Source: Pseudomonadota bacterium (GTDB lineage Bacteria; Pseudomonadota; Alphaproteobacteria; Micavibrionales; UBA1664). Taken from it: 64,000 bases of DNA. This document shows, piece after piece, positions 9,611 through 20,133 of the stretch; the stretch's first letter is position 1; each line of letters starts with the position of its first letter. The notes beneath the pieces were generated by a model that was not told where the DNA came from, searched no databases, and saw nothing but the letters and a program-made list of their open reading frames with translations. The stretch covers positions 62,001 through 126,000 of the forward strand of contig RFNZ01000005.1 of the NCBI GenBank assembly GCA_009926935.1, in the 5' to 3' direction. A program made the translations under genes and the position numbers.

Positions 9611-9614
9611 CGCT

Positions 9615-10283
9615 GTGGCTATCAAGGCAATTATATTCGACTGCGACGGGACTTTGGTCGATACCGAGCTCATGTGCGCGAGGGCTTTTACGGATTCGCT
9701 CAAAGCCTATGGTATTGAGTGTGAGCCGCAGCAGATGCTGACGGAATTTTTCGGGATCCCGAATGTCGAAATAGCAGCCCAGTTATCAAGGCGGTTTGGC
9801 GTTCAGCTGCCGGACGGCCCGATTACCAAGGCCTATACGGATGCCGTTTTCAAGAATATGCATGAACAGATGCGCGTGCTAAGCGAAAGTGTTTCTTATG
9901 TAAGGAGCCTGAAAGCACGCGGATTCGCTTTGGCCGTAGGGTCCAATGGCACAAAAGATGTGGTTTTTGAAGAGCTTCGTGTGGCCGGATTTCTTGATTT
10001 TATCCCGAAAGACAGAGTTTTTACCGCAGCTGATGTACCTAACCCCAAGCCTGCGCCTGATATGTTTTTGAGGGCTGCTGCTGCTTGCGGTGTAAGCCCT
10101 GAGGCATGTGTTGTCGTTGAAGACAGCGCGACTGGCGCCCGTGCGGGGCTTGCTGCCGGTATGCGCGTGGTTGGGTATACAGGCCTCGCTCACAGCCCGG
10201 AATGGCAGCGCGAAGCCCTTCAAAAGGTTGGTGTTACGCGTATTATCAACAGTTTATCCGATCTGGATGCCCATCTTGCGTAG
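9615..10283 (+). CDS. HAD-superfamily phosphatase, phosphoglucomutase/phosphoglycolate-phosphatase-like
   Basis: 222-aa haloacid-dehalogenase hydrolase. Motif I is IFDCDGTLVDTE with the nucleophilic Asp, motif II is VGSNGT, the motif III lysine is in PNPKPAPDMF, and motif IV is VVEDSATGARAG; the helical cap sits between motifs I and II. This is the class I cap group that includes beta-phosphoglucomutase and phosphoglycolate phosphatase; the substrate is not readable. Starts at GTG 9615, 4 nt after the fabG stop, so it is probably co-transcribed with the fab genes. Confidence 0.8.
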   Translation: MAIKAIIFDCDGTLVDTELMCARAFTDSLKAYGIECEPQQMLTEFFGIPNVEIAAQLSRRFGVQLPDGPITKAYTDAVFKNMHEQMRVLSESVSYVRSLKARGFALAVGSNGTKDVVFEELRVAGFLDFIPKDRVFTAADVPNPKPAPDMFLRAAAACGVSPEACVVVEDSATGARAGLAAGMRVVGYTGLAHSPEWQREALQKVGVTRIINSLSDLDAHLA

Positions 10284-10364
10284 GAAAGAGTTGTCAGCCC
10301 CTTTGGGCTTTGCTACAACACGGGCGACTTTAAGTTAAGTGAAACCAAATCAAGGAATTGGAAC

Positions 10365-10604
10365 ATGAGCGATATCGCAGCCCGCGTTAAGAAGATTGTT
10401 GTCGAACATCTGGGTGTTGAAGAAGACAAAGTGGTTGAAACCGCCAGCTTCATCGACGATCTCGGCGCTGACTCGCTGGATACGGTCGAACTGGTTATGG
10501 CTTTTGAAGAGGAATTCAACGTTGAAATCCCTGATGATGCTGCCGAAAAAATCCAGACCGTCGGCGATGCCGTGAAATTCATCAGCGAGAAATCGGCTGG
10601 TTAA
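10365..10604 (+). CDS. acpP: Acyl carrier protein
   Basis: 79-aa acidic protein carrying the growing acyl chain on phosphopantetheine attached to Ser37 in the DSLD motif. The sequence is very typical of AcpP throughout ([19 protein letters not shown]). Preceded by AAGGA. It lies in an 80-nt gap after the HAD gene, with a short weak hairpin at 10296-10309, and is followed by a terminator-like hairpin before fabF, which may allow acpP to be expressed far above its neighbours. Confidence 0.97.
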   Translation: MSDIAARVKKIVVEHLGVEEDKVVETASFIDDLGADSLDTVELVMAFEEEFNVEIPDDAAEKIQTVGDAVKFISEKSAG

Positions 10605-10623
10605 TTCATTTTTTTCTTTAAAG

Positions 10624-10656
10624 CGCCGGCAATCCATTTGCCGGCGTTTGTATTTG
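10624..10656 (+). terminator. Terminator or attenuator between acpP and fabF
   Basis: A perfect 9-bp stem, CGCCGGCAA and TTGCCGGCG, closes a 5-nt loop and is followed by the T-rich TTTGTATTTGT. It probably ends most acpP transcripts while letting some reach fabF. Confidence 0.65.
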
Positions 10657-10674
10657 TAATAGGTAGCTCTTCAC

Positions 10675-11934
10675 ATGAGACGCGTAGTCGTTACAGGCAT
10701 GGGAATGGTGACACCGCTTGGCGCGGGGGTTGCTCATAACTGGACACGGATTATCCGTGGCGATTCGGGCCTTACGCGTATTACCCATTTTGATGCCTCC
10801 GAGCTTTCTTCCCAGATTGCGGGGGTTGTTCCGCGTGGTACCGAGGCCAATCAGCTGAATCCGGATACCGTGGTGCCTCCAAAGGACCAAAAGAAGATCG
10901 ATGATTTTATTTTGTATGCCATGGCTGCCGCCAAGGAAGCGGTAGAAGATTCGGGCTGGGTTGCCAGGTCTGAGGAAGATCAGTGCCGCACCGGCGTTAT
11001 GATAGGCTCAGGCATTGGCGGCCTTACCTCGATCGAGGATACCGCCCTTATGGTCAAAGAGAAGGGACCGCGCCGTATTTCACCTTTCTTTATTCCGGGC
11101 GCTCTTATTAACCTTGCCTCGGGACATGTTTCCATCCAGTACGGGTTTAAGGGGCCTAACCACTCTGTTGTTACGGCTTGCGCAACGGGTAGCCATGCCA
11201 TTGGTGATTCCGCACGGATGATCATGTGGGATGATGCCGATGTGATGATTGCGGGCGGTGCCGAGTCGGCTGTGAGCTATCTTGGTGTGGCAGGGTTTGC
11301 GGCCCTTCGTGCGCTTTCAAGCGGTTATAATGACAGACCAGCCGAGGCATCCAGGCCATTTGATAAAGGCCGTGACGGATTTGTGATTGCGGAAGGTGCT
11401 GGTGTTGTTGTGCTGGAAGAATACGAGCATGCCAAAAAACGCGGCGCCAAAATTTATGCCGAGGTTTCTGGTTACGGCATGTCAGGTGATGCCTATCACA
11501 TTACGAGCCCTGCAGAAAACGGCGATGGCGGTTTTCGCGCTATGCAGGCCGCTTTGAAGCGTGCTTCAGTAACGCCTGGAGATGTTGATTACATCAATGC
11601 TCATGGTACATCGACACCGGTCGGTGATGGCATTGAATGTACGGCTATAAAACGGCTTTTTGGCGCTGACCTTTCTCGTGTGTCCATGTCGTCTACAAAA
11701 TCGTCCATTGGCCATTTGCTTGGTGCTGCCGGTGCGGTTGAAGCAATCTATTCATGCAAGGCAATCGAAACAGGCGTTTTGCCGCCTACGCGTAATCTTA
11801 TGGATGTTTCAGAGGATTGTGCCGGCATTGATCTCGTGCCCAATGTGGCCAAAGATAAAAAAGTAAAAGTCGCGCTTTCAAACTCTTTCGGGTTTGGGGG
11901 CACAAACGCCTCATTAGTTATGAAAGCCGTCTAA
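10675..11934 (+). CDS. fabF: 3-oxoacyl-ACP synthase II (KAS II)
   Basis: Condensing enzyme that elongates acyl-ACP with malonyl-ACP. 419 aa with the Cys-His-His triad: Cys169 in VTACATGSHAIG, His310 in NAHGTSTPVGD and His347 in SSIGHLLGAAG, and the C-terminal SNSFGFGGTNASL. The N-terminal MRRVVVTGMGMVTPLG fits the start. mltG begins directly after its stop codon, the same arrangement seen in many proteobacteria. Confidence 0.96.
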   Translation: MRRVVVTGMGMVTPLGAGVAHNWTRIIRGDSGLTRITHFDASELSSQIAGVVPRGTEANQLNPDTVVPPKDQKKIDDFILYAMAAAKEAVEDSGWVARSEEDQCRTGVMIGSGIGGLTSIEDTALMVKEKGPRRISPFFIPGALINLASGHVSIQYGFKGPNHSVVTACATGSHAIGDSARMIMWDDADVMIAGGAESAVSYLGVAGFAALRALSSGYNDRPAEASRPFDKGRDGFVIAEGAGVVVLEEYEHAKKRGAKIYAEVSGYGMSGDAYHITSPAENGDGGFRAMQAALKRASVTPGDVDYINAHGTSTPVGDGIECTAIKRLFGADLSRVSMSSTKSSIGHLLGAAGAVEAIYSCKAIETGVLPPTRNLMDVSEDCAGIDLVPNVAKDKKVKVALSNSFGFGGTNASLVMKAV

Positions 11935-12909
11935 ATGCGTTTTGTCTTGACCCTTGCTGCCATACTGGTGCTGCTTGGGTTTGGTTTTGCGGCGCTTAGT
12001 TACTCATTTTCAAATTATACTAAAGCTGCTGGGCCGCTTGAGGCTCAAAAAATCGTTCTTATCGAATCTGGAACAGGCGTGCGGGCCATGGCTGAGCAAC
12101 TTGGAAAAGAGGGCGTCGTGGCCGAGCCTTATGCTTTCATGATTTTGGTTAAGCTTATGGGGGAGGCCACCAACCTTAAGGCGGGGGAGTATCAGTTTGA
12201 TGCCCGGTTACCCCTTTTGGATGTTGTTCAAAAGATTGCAAAGGGGGATGTGTATGTTCGTAAAATTACCATCCCCGAGGGGCTCGCTTCTCACGATGTG
12301 GCGGCAATCGTGAACGCGGCCTCGGAAATGACAGGTAGTGTTACTGCGCCGCCTGAAGGTAGTGTTCTGCCTGAGACGTATGTCTATCAAAGCCGTGATG
12401 ACCGAGCCAAAATGATAGGGCAGATGCAGGCGGCAATGACCCGCACCCTTGATATGCTCTGGGAAACTCGTGCCGCCAATTTGCCTTTTGATACGAAGGA
12501 GCAGGCTTTGGCACTGGCATCCGTAGTTGAAAAAGAAACAGGCATTGGCGCCGAACGGGCAAGGATAGCGGGGGTTTTTGTAAACCGGTTGCGAATCGGT
12601 ATGCGCCTGCAATCAGACCCGACGGTGATTTATGCCATTACCAAAGGGGCTTCTAAAATCGAACGGGTGCTTTATGCGCATCTCGAGACGGATTCGCCAT
12701 ATAATACCTACAAGTATGCGGGCATACCGCCGGGACCTATATGTAACCCGGGCAAGGCTGCGATTGAGGCTGTCCTAAACCCTGAAAAGCATGATTTTCT
12801 GTACTTTGTCGCGGACGGTACAGGGGGGCATGTTTTTGCCCGAAGCGTGGAAGAACATAACGCCAATGTAGCCAAATGGCGCTCTGTACAGCGGTCGCAG
12901 GCGCAATAG
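11935..12909 (+). CDS. mltG: Endolytic murein transglycosylase MltG
   Basis: Inner-membrane lytic transglycosylase that cuts nascent glycan strands. 324 aa with a single N-terminal membrane helix (residues 3-24), a LysM-like region and the YceG domain. The catalytic glutamate is Glu199 in ASVVEKETG, followed by NRLRIGMRLQSDPTVIYA and PYNTYKYAGIPPGPI, all family hallmarks. Starts with ATG immediately after the fabF TAA, so expressed with the fatty-acid genes. Confidence 0.94.
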   Translation: MRFVLTLAAILVLLGFGFAALSYSFSNYTKAAGPLEAQKIVLIESGTGVRAMAEQLGKEGVVAEPYAFMILVKLMGEATNLKAGEYQFDARLPLLDVVQKIAKGDVYVRKITIPEGLASHDVAAIVNAASEMTGSVTAPPEGSVLPETYVYQSRDDRAKMIGQMQAAMTRTLDMLWETRAANLPFDTKEQALALASVVEKETGIGAERARIAGVFVNRLRIGMRLQSDPTVIYAITKGASKIERVLYAHLETDSPYNTYKYAGIPPGPICNPGKAAIEAVLNPEKHDFLYFVADGTGGHVFARSVEEHNANVAKWRSVQRSQAQ

Positions 12910-12929
12910 CCTATCCTTTGAGGATAAAT

Positions 12930-12992
12930 ATGTGGATGTTAAGGAGGTTATGGAAGGAATCTGCCTTGGCACACCCGTCTGAAGTGCTATAG
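12930..12992 (+). CDS. Candidate 20-codon leader ORF between mltG and dnaN
   Basis: A short frame, ATG at 12930 to TAG at 12990-12992, is preceded by GAGGA with 5 nt spacing. The peptide is basic and aromatic at the start (MWMLRRLWK). It occupies the otherwise empty 120-nt gap before dnaN. No homology can be claimed; it may be chance. Confidence 0.25.
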   Translation: MWMLRRLWKESALAHPSEVL

Positions 12993-13029
12993 CTAGAAAG
13001 AATCAATATTGCTTAGAGGCCAGACCGCC

Positions 13030-14148
13030 ATGAAACTGACCATCAGCCGTGCCGACTTGATGCGTGCTCTTTCCCACGTGCAGAGCGTTGTAGAACGTCG
13101 CAATACGATCCCCATACTTTCCAACGTCCGCCTTCAGGCCAAAGAGGGCAGCCTTAGCCTGTCTGCGACTGATATGGATCTTGAAATAAACGAGACCGTT
13201 TCGGCCTCAGTGCAGGTTGTAGGCTCAACCACCGCACCCGCCCATACTCTTCATGACATCGTGCGTAAACTGCCTGAAGCGGGAAGTGTCGAGATGATAC
13301 TTGAGGGCGCCGGTGCCATGATGACGGTTAAATCAGGCCGCTCTACCTTCAAGCTTTCGTGCCTGCCAGTCTCTGACTTTCCGGAGCTTGGGCGCGGTGA
13401 CATGGATGTGAATTTCAGTGTGCCTGCCGCATCCATGCGCGACCTTATCGATAAGACACGTTTTGCCATGTCGGCTGATGAAACGCGCTATTACCTCAAC
13501 GGTATTTACGTGCATGCGGCCAAGCACAACGGCGTTTCCGTGATGCGTGCCGTTGCAACTGACGGTCACCGCCTTGCCCGTTTCCAGATGCCACTGCCTG
13601 AAGGCGCCGAGAAAATGCCCGGCGTGATCATCCCTCGCAAGACAGTAGCGGAGTTGCGCAAACTGCTTGAAGAGGCTGCTGATAACGTTCGTGTGTCTTT
13701 ATCAGAGAACAAGATCCGTTTTGCCGTAGACCATATTGAAATGACTTCGAAATTGATCGACGGCACTTTCCCTGACTACGAAAAAGTTATTCCAAATGAC
13801 AATAACAAAGTGGTTGAAGTTGATCCGAAAGTCTTTAGCGGGGCAATTGACCGTGTTTCCACCATTTCGTCCGAAAAGACGCGTGCCGTTAAAATTGCCA
13901 TTAACGGCAAAGGCATGACGCTTTCAGCGCAAAGCCCTGACGCCGGTTCTGCCACCGAGGAGATCGAAATCAATAACGATAACGTTTCGCTCGAGATTGG
14001 TTTTAACTCGCGCTATCTTCTTGATATTACCCAGCAGATTGACAGCGACGGTTGCCGCATGTCACTCGCCGACGGAACGGGGCCTACGATCCTTCAGGAT
14101 TCATCCGATGAAAGCGCGCTGTATGTACTGATGCCTTTGCGCGTATAG
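13030..14148 (+). CDS. dnaN: DNA polymerase III sliding clamp (beta subunit)
   Basis: Ring-shaped processivity clamp, 372 aa, three similar domains. Begins MKLTISRADLMRALSHVQSVV and continues RRNTIPILSNV; contains YYLNGIYVH and ATDGHRLA of the second domain and ends YVLMPLRV as usual. The frame extends to TTG 13009, but ATG 13030 matches the family start and has AGAGG upstream. It is followed by a strong terminator, then recF. dnaA is not adjacent, as in several alphaproteobacteria. Confidence 0.96.
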   Translation: MKLTISRADLMRALSHVQSVVERRNTIPILSNVRLQAKEGSLSLSATDMDLEINETVSASVQVVGSTTAPAHTLHDIVRKLPEAGSVEMILEGAGAMMTVKSGRSTFKLSCLPVSDFPELGRGDMDVNFSVPAASMRDLIDKTRFAMSADETRYYLNGIYVHAAKHNGVSVMRAVATDGHRLARFQMPLPEGAEKMPGVIIPRKTVAELRKLLEEAADNVRVSLSENKIRFAVDHIEMTSKLIDGTFPDYEKVIPNDNNKVVEVDPKVFSGAIDRVSTISSEKTRAVKIAINGKGMTLSAQSPDAGSATEEIEINNDNVSLEIGFNSRYLLDITQQIDSDGCRMSLADGTGPTILQDSSDESALYVLMPLRV

Positions 14149-14172
14149 GGCTTTTTATCTATGGGTATTGAT

Positions 14173-14199
14173 GGCGGGAAGGCGACTTCCCGCCTTTTT
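14173..14199 (+). terminator. Rho-independent terminator after dnaN
   Basis: GGCGGGAAG and CTTCCCGCC form a perfect 9-bp stem around a GCGA tetraloop, followed by five T. It separates dnaN from recF only 18 nt before the recF start. Confidence 0.88.
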
Positions 14200-14216
14200 A
14201 TGTGTATATTGTGACT

Positions 14217-15362
14217 ATGTCGTTTGTTCGCTCACTCCATCTTCATGCGTTCCGGAATTACCGTGATGCCACGATTGCGGATATGCAGGATGGTTTTCTG
14301 ATCCTGACGGGCCATAACGGTGCCGGTAAAACGAATATCCTTGAAGCTGTCAGTCTACTTTCGCCCGGGCGAGGTTTGCGTGGAGCCAAGATGGCCGAGC
14401 TCAAAAATCGTCATGCACCTTCTGATGTTTCGTGGTCTGTTTCGGCTTCCGTTGAAAGTCCTGTTGGCGAAGTGCGTATTGGTACCGGAATGCGCGATGT
14501 AGGCACATCTGAGCGCCGCGTGGCACGGGTGAACGGCGTCGATCTCAAAGCGCAAGCAGATTTAAGCGAATACATATCCTGCGTGTGGCTGACACCTCAG
14601 ATGGACGGGTTGTTTTATGAATCCGCTTCAGAACGCCGCCGGTTTTTTGACAGGCTTGTTTATGCTTTTGACCCGGCTCATGCAGGCCGCGTTACACGAT
14701 ACGAGAGTGTTTTGTCACAGCGGGCGCGTTTGCTACGCGCCCAGAAAGAGGAGGGAGCAGCCGTTGATCCGCTTTGGTTGTCTTCTCTAGAGGCGACGAT
14801 GGCTGAAACGGGTGTGGCGATATCGGCAGCACGCTTGCAGACTCTTGAAAGCCTTTCGGCACATTTGGCCCATGTGCTGAGTGATACCGGATTTCCTTCA
14901 TCGGTTTTATCGCTACATGGCGGTATAGAAGAATCTCTTGAGACACAGTCCGCCCTTCAGGTTGAAGACCGCATGCGGGAGCGGCTTTCGACTTCACGTA
15001 TGTTTGATGCCGCGCATGGCGGTGCAAGCGTGGGGCCACACAGGACAGATATGCAAGTGATCTATGCCGAAAAAAACATGTCGGCTGCGCAATGCTCGAC
15101 GGGTGAACAAAAGTCCCTTTTGACGGGCATCATCCTTGCGCATGCGGTACGAACAAAGGCCGTGCGCGATATGACCCCTGTACTGCTGCTGGATGAAATT
15201 GCCGCTCATTTTGATGCGCGGCGCAGAGCTGCCCTGTTTGAAGTGTTGTCAGATTTGAAAGCGCAAGTTTTTGTAACCGGTACAGAGCCCAACGTTTTTT
15301 CAGGTATTGTGCAGGCCAGATATCTGGCCGTTATGGCTGATGCGGTGCGCGAGGCTGTATGA
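14217..15362 (+). CDS. recF: DNA replication and repair protein RecF
   Basis: SMC-like ATPase that helps load RecA at gaps. 381 aa from ATG 14217 (MSFVRSLHLHAFRNYRD); GTG codons just upstream are in frame but less likely. Walker A GHNGAGKTN at about residues 32-40, ABC-type signature STGEQKSLL and Walker B VLLLDEIAAHFD near the C-terminus. The preceding terminator implies its own promoter or read-through. The stop overlaps the start of the transporter gene by 4 nt (ATGA). Confidence 0.93.
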   Translation: MSFVRSLHLHAFRNYRDATIADMQDGFLILTGHNGAGKTNILEAVSLLSPGRGLRGAKMAELKNRHAPSDVSWSVSASVESPVGEVRIGTGMRDVGTSERRVARVNGVDLKAQADLSEYISCVWLTPQMDGLFYESASERRRFFDRLVYAFDPAHAGRVTRYESVLSQRARLLRAQKEEGAAVDPLWLSSLEATMAETGVAISAARLQTLESLSAHLAHVLSDTGFPSSVLSLHGGIEESLETQSALQVEDRMRERLSTSRMFDAAHGGASVGPHRTDMQVIYAEKNMSAAQCSTGEQKSLLTGIILAHAVRTKAVRDMTPVLLLDEIAAHFDARRRAALFEVLSDLKAQVFVTGTEPNVFSGIVQARYLAVMADAVREAV

Positions 15363-16243
15363 GCGTGGTTCTTACTTGGGTGTCGCTCGCCTTGATCTCG
15401 GCCGTGGGCACGGCTGCCATCGCGCTTGTCAGTGAATATCAGAAACACCCGACAGTTGCGCGTTTGTTCTGGCTCAGGTTTTGGTCGTTTGTTGCTTTTT
15501 TGCCTATTTCTTTGAGTGTTGAATGGCCGCAGGATCCTGTTTTCTATGCCTGTATTTTTTCGTTATCGGTCCTTATCTGCGGGTCGGATGCCCTTTATTA
15601 CGGATCCGCAAAAGACCATGGTGCCGGCGTTACTACGCGTATCGAGCCATTGTCCGTTTTGATGACGTTTGTCATCTGGGTCGCCATAACGCCTGCCCAG
15701 ATGGCGGATTACCTTTTCAAGCCGCTTATAAGTTGCGGCATCGTGTTATGCTTTGCCATGGCGGGATACTTTGCCTTGCGCCTGCGGCGTTGCGAGGTCA
15801 GCTTCTCGGTCATGAAAAAGCTTATGCCGGTGATTTTTATTATGGCATTTGTCAGCATCCTCGGGAAAACAGCCATGGATAGAGGCGGTGACCCTTGGGA
15901 TGCCGCTATTGTTTACATTGTCATACAGTGCGGGCTTATGGTTTTTTTCTACGGCAGCGCATCCATCATAGCGCCTCAGTTTACTGGATCGCTCAAGCCG
16001 AATAAGGCAATCCTTGGCAGTGCCGCGCTTATGGCTGTTTTTTCAGTCATTCATATAGCCAGCAAAAACATGGCGTATACGTTTGTTTCAAACCCTGCCT
16101 ATGTGACAGTCCTTGGGCTTACGGCACCATTGTTTGTTGCCGGTTACTATCATTTGGCTGGCAGGGTAGATAACACAGACAAGATTGCAGGGTTTGGCAT
16201 CGTGGCCTGCGCGCTTGCCCTTGTTGTGCTTACGAGATTTTAA
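15359..16243 (+). CDS. DMT/EamA-type transporter
   Basis: 294-aa integral membrane protein with nine or ten hydrophobic helices in two similar halves, the general pattern of the drug/metabolite transporter superfamily. The substrate is unknown. Translation is coupled to recF by a 4-nt overlap. Its last 14 nt overlap the end of the convergent gene at 16230-17240. The EamA assignment rests on helix pattern and length rather than a diagnostic motif. Confidence 0.65.
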   Translation: MSVVLTWVSLALISAVGTAAIALVSEYQKHPTVARLFWLRFWSFVAFLPISLSVEWPQDPVFYACIFSLSVLICGSDALYYGSAKDHGAGVTTRIEPLSVLMTFVIWVAITPAQMADYLFKPLISCGIVLCFAMAGYFALRLRRCEVSFSVMKKLMPVIFIMAFVSILGKTAMDRGGDPWDAAIVYIVIQCGLMVFFYGSASIIAPQFTGSLKPNKAILGSAALMAVFSVIHIASKNMAYTFVSNPAYVTVLGLTAPLFVAGYYHLAGRVDNTDKIAGFGIVACALALVVLTRF

Positions 16244-17240
16244 ACTCGGCTTTGGCCGATGTGTCAGGCCCTAGAATCGCTTCGAGCTTTTCCGCGTCAT
16301 CCTGCAGGGCCAGTTTGAGAGCCAAGCGCATAGGGTTGTCGAGTATGTGTTTGAAACCCTCGTAGCCTTCCATCCTATCGGCGAGCTTTGTCAGGCCATC
16401 GTGTAATTTTTTATAAGGCGCGTAGAGACGGTGCTGATCGAACCCTTCAAGACCGAAGTAACGCTCTAGTTTCTTTTTTGCATTCTCGATAACTGCTGAA
16501 ATGGTTGGAGCATCACTATTCATGTAGTTGTAAATCGACATGTCTTCAGCATGAGAAAAAATTAGCATCTGGGCGATGCCTGCCTCGATAGCTATCTGGT
16601 AGTCGGATTTGTTCGTTCGGCCATCCAGCGCATCCAGCACGCCATTCATGATACGGATGCCAAGATCGTAGTTGTGTGGAAGCGTATCGGGAAACGTAAA
16701 GGCTTCTTTAGTATATAAAAGGAAATGGAACCCCTGTATCTGGTCAATTGCTTCTTTTACATCGGCAGGGTTTTTGCTTAACGCGGATGCTATTGCGCGT
16801 TTTAGATGTTCGATGCCTATTTTTTCTGGGTGCAGAAGTTCGGCGCTTTTTGCGGTTTTTGCCAATGCTAGGGCCTGAGTTTCCGGCATATCGGGATTGA
16901 AGAGCTTTATGACAGCAAAGCCGAAAGGTGTGTTCTTTCCAAACCCTCTCTCATCTCCTATAGAGCGGATGGATTGCTGCAGGAGGGTCAGGATGTTGTT
17001 AGCGCCCACAAGGCGGCAGGCTTCCAATACGTCTTTAGGATCCTCGTTTTTGGTACTGTCCCAGATGGTTTTGACGGCATGGCGCCATTTCCGCATTGTG
17101 CTTTGGCGATCTTCACCACGAAAGACATCCTTGAGAGGCATGTCTGGCTGCGCATCTGCCATGGATTTTAGGCGAGCGGCATCGCGGTCTAACCCACGTT
17201 TGATCGTGGCTAGTTTTTTCGCGATTTCCTGTGGTGTCAT
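16230..17240 (-). CDS. Unknown alpha-helical protein, 336 aa
   Basis: I do not recognise this protein. It is rich in Lys, Ala, Glu and Asp with no signal peptide or membrane segment, and looks almost entirely helical. Notable stretches are FRGEDRQSTMRKWRHAV near residue 42, an IRSIGDERGFGKNTPFGFA segment around residue 95 and a C-terminal tail after KLALQDDAEKLEA. GAGC and GGAG-like bases stand before ATG 17240. It is divergent from gyrB and convergent with the DMT transporter, overlapping it by 14 nt. Composition and codon use look like its neighbours, so recent transfer is not indicated. Confidence 0.72.
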   Translation of the reverse strand: MTPQEIAKKLATIKRGLDRDAARLKSMADAQPDMPLKDVFRGEDRQSTMRKWRHAVKTIWDSTKNEDPKDVLEACRLVGANNILTLLQQSIRSIGDERGFGKNTPFGFAVIKLFNPDMPETQALALAKTAKSAELLHPEKIGIEHLKRAIASALSKNPADVKEAIDQIQGFHFLLYTKEAFTFPDTLPHNYDLGIRIMNGVLDALDGRTNKSDYQIAIEAGIAQMLIFSHAEDMSIYNYMNSDAPTISAVIENAKKKLERYFGLEGFDQHRLYAPYKKLHDGLTKLADRMEGYEGFKHILDNPMRLALKLALQDDAEKLEAILGPDTSAKAEFKIS

Positions 17241-17389
17241 GCGGTGCTCCTTTAGAATAAACTAGGGCTTAGTTATATTTTTTCATAATGTCAAATTCTG
17301 GTCAGGTTTTGCCATTAAAAATAGACTGAAAAACACGCGGTTTTTCCTTGGTGTTTTTCGCAGATTTCTGCTAGTTTCAGGCATCCTAA

Positions 17390-19842
<2,453 letters not shown>

Positions 19843-19843
<1 letters not shown>

Positions 19844-20130
19844 TGCGGCTTACAAATCTGCCAAGATGGCGTTCGCTTGCTATGGCAGGTTTGCTTTCAT
19901 TGAGCCAGACAGGCTGCGCTGTATTTGAAGCAGACGAAAATCTGAATTCAGCAAGTTTTACATGTACGGGGCCACTCGGGACACCCGGGTGTTTTCAAGG
20001 CGACCGCAAAAAATCTGCGGCTGTATCCATGGAAAGCGGTTGGCGTGTGGTCGATACCGGCGATGAAAGACGCCCGACTACATTTGGCTACGGGGTTACA
20101 TTCAAGCTGAATTTGCTCAATAACCCTTAG
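19843..20130 (+). CDS. Small putative lipoprotein
   Basis: 95 aa. A short basic N-terminus and hydrophobic core end in LSQTGC, an acceptable though not perfect lipobox, with the lipid-bearing Cys at about residue 25. The mature part of about 70 residues holds two further cysteines (FTCTG, PGCFQG) that could pair. I do not recognise the family. Its ATG overlaps the gyrB stop, so it is translated from gyrB mRNA; it is convergent with icmO, 3 nt apart. Whether it belongs to the type IVB secretion genes next door is open. Confidence 0.62.
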
Positions 20131-20133
20131 GTA

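Noticed and set aside
10296..10309. AGCCC-CTTT-GGGCT hairpin after the HAD gene
   Set aside because: Only 5 bp with a poor T tract; too weak to call a terminator.
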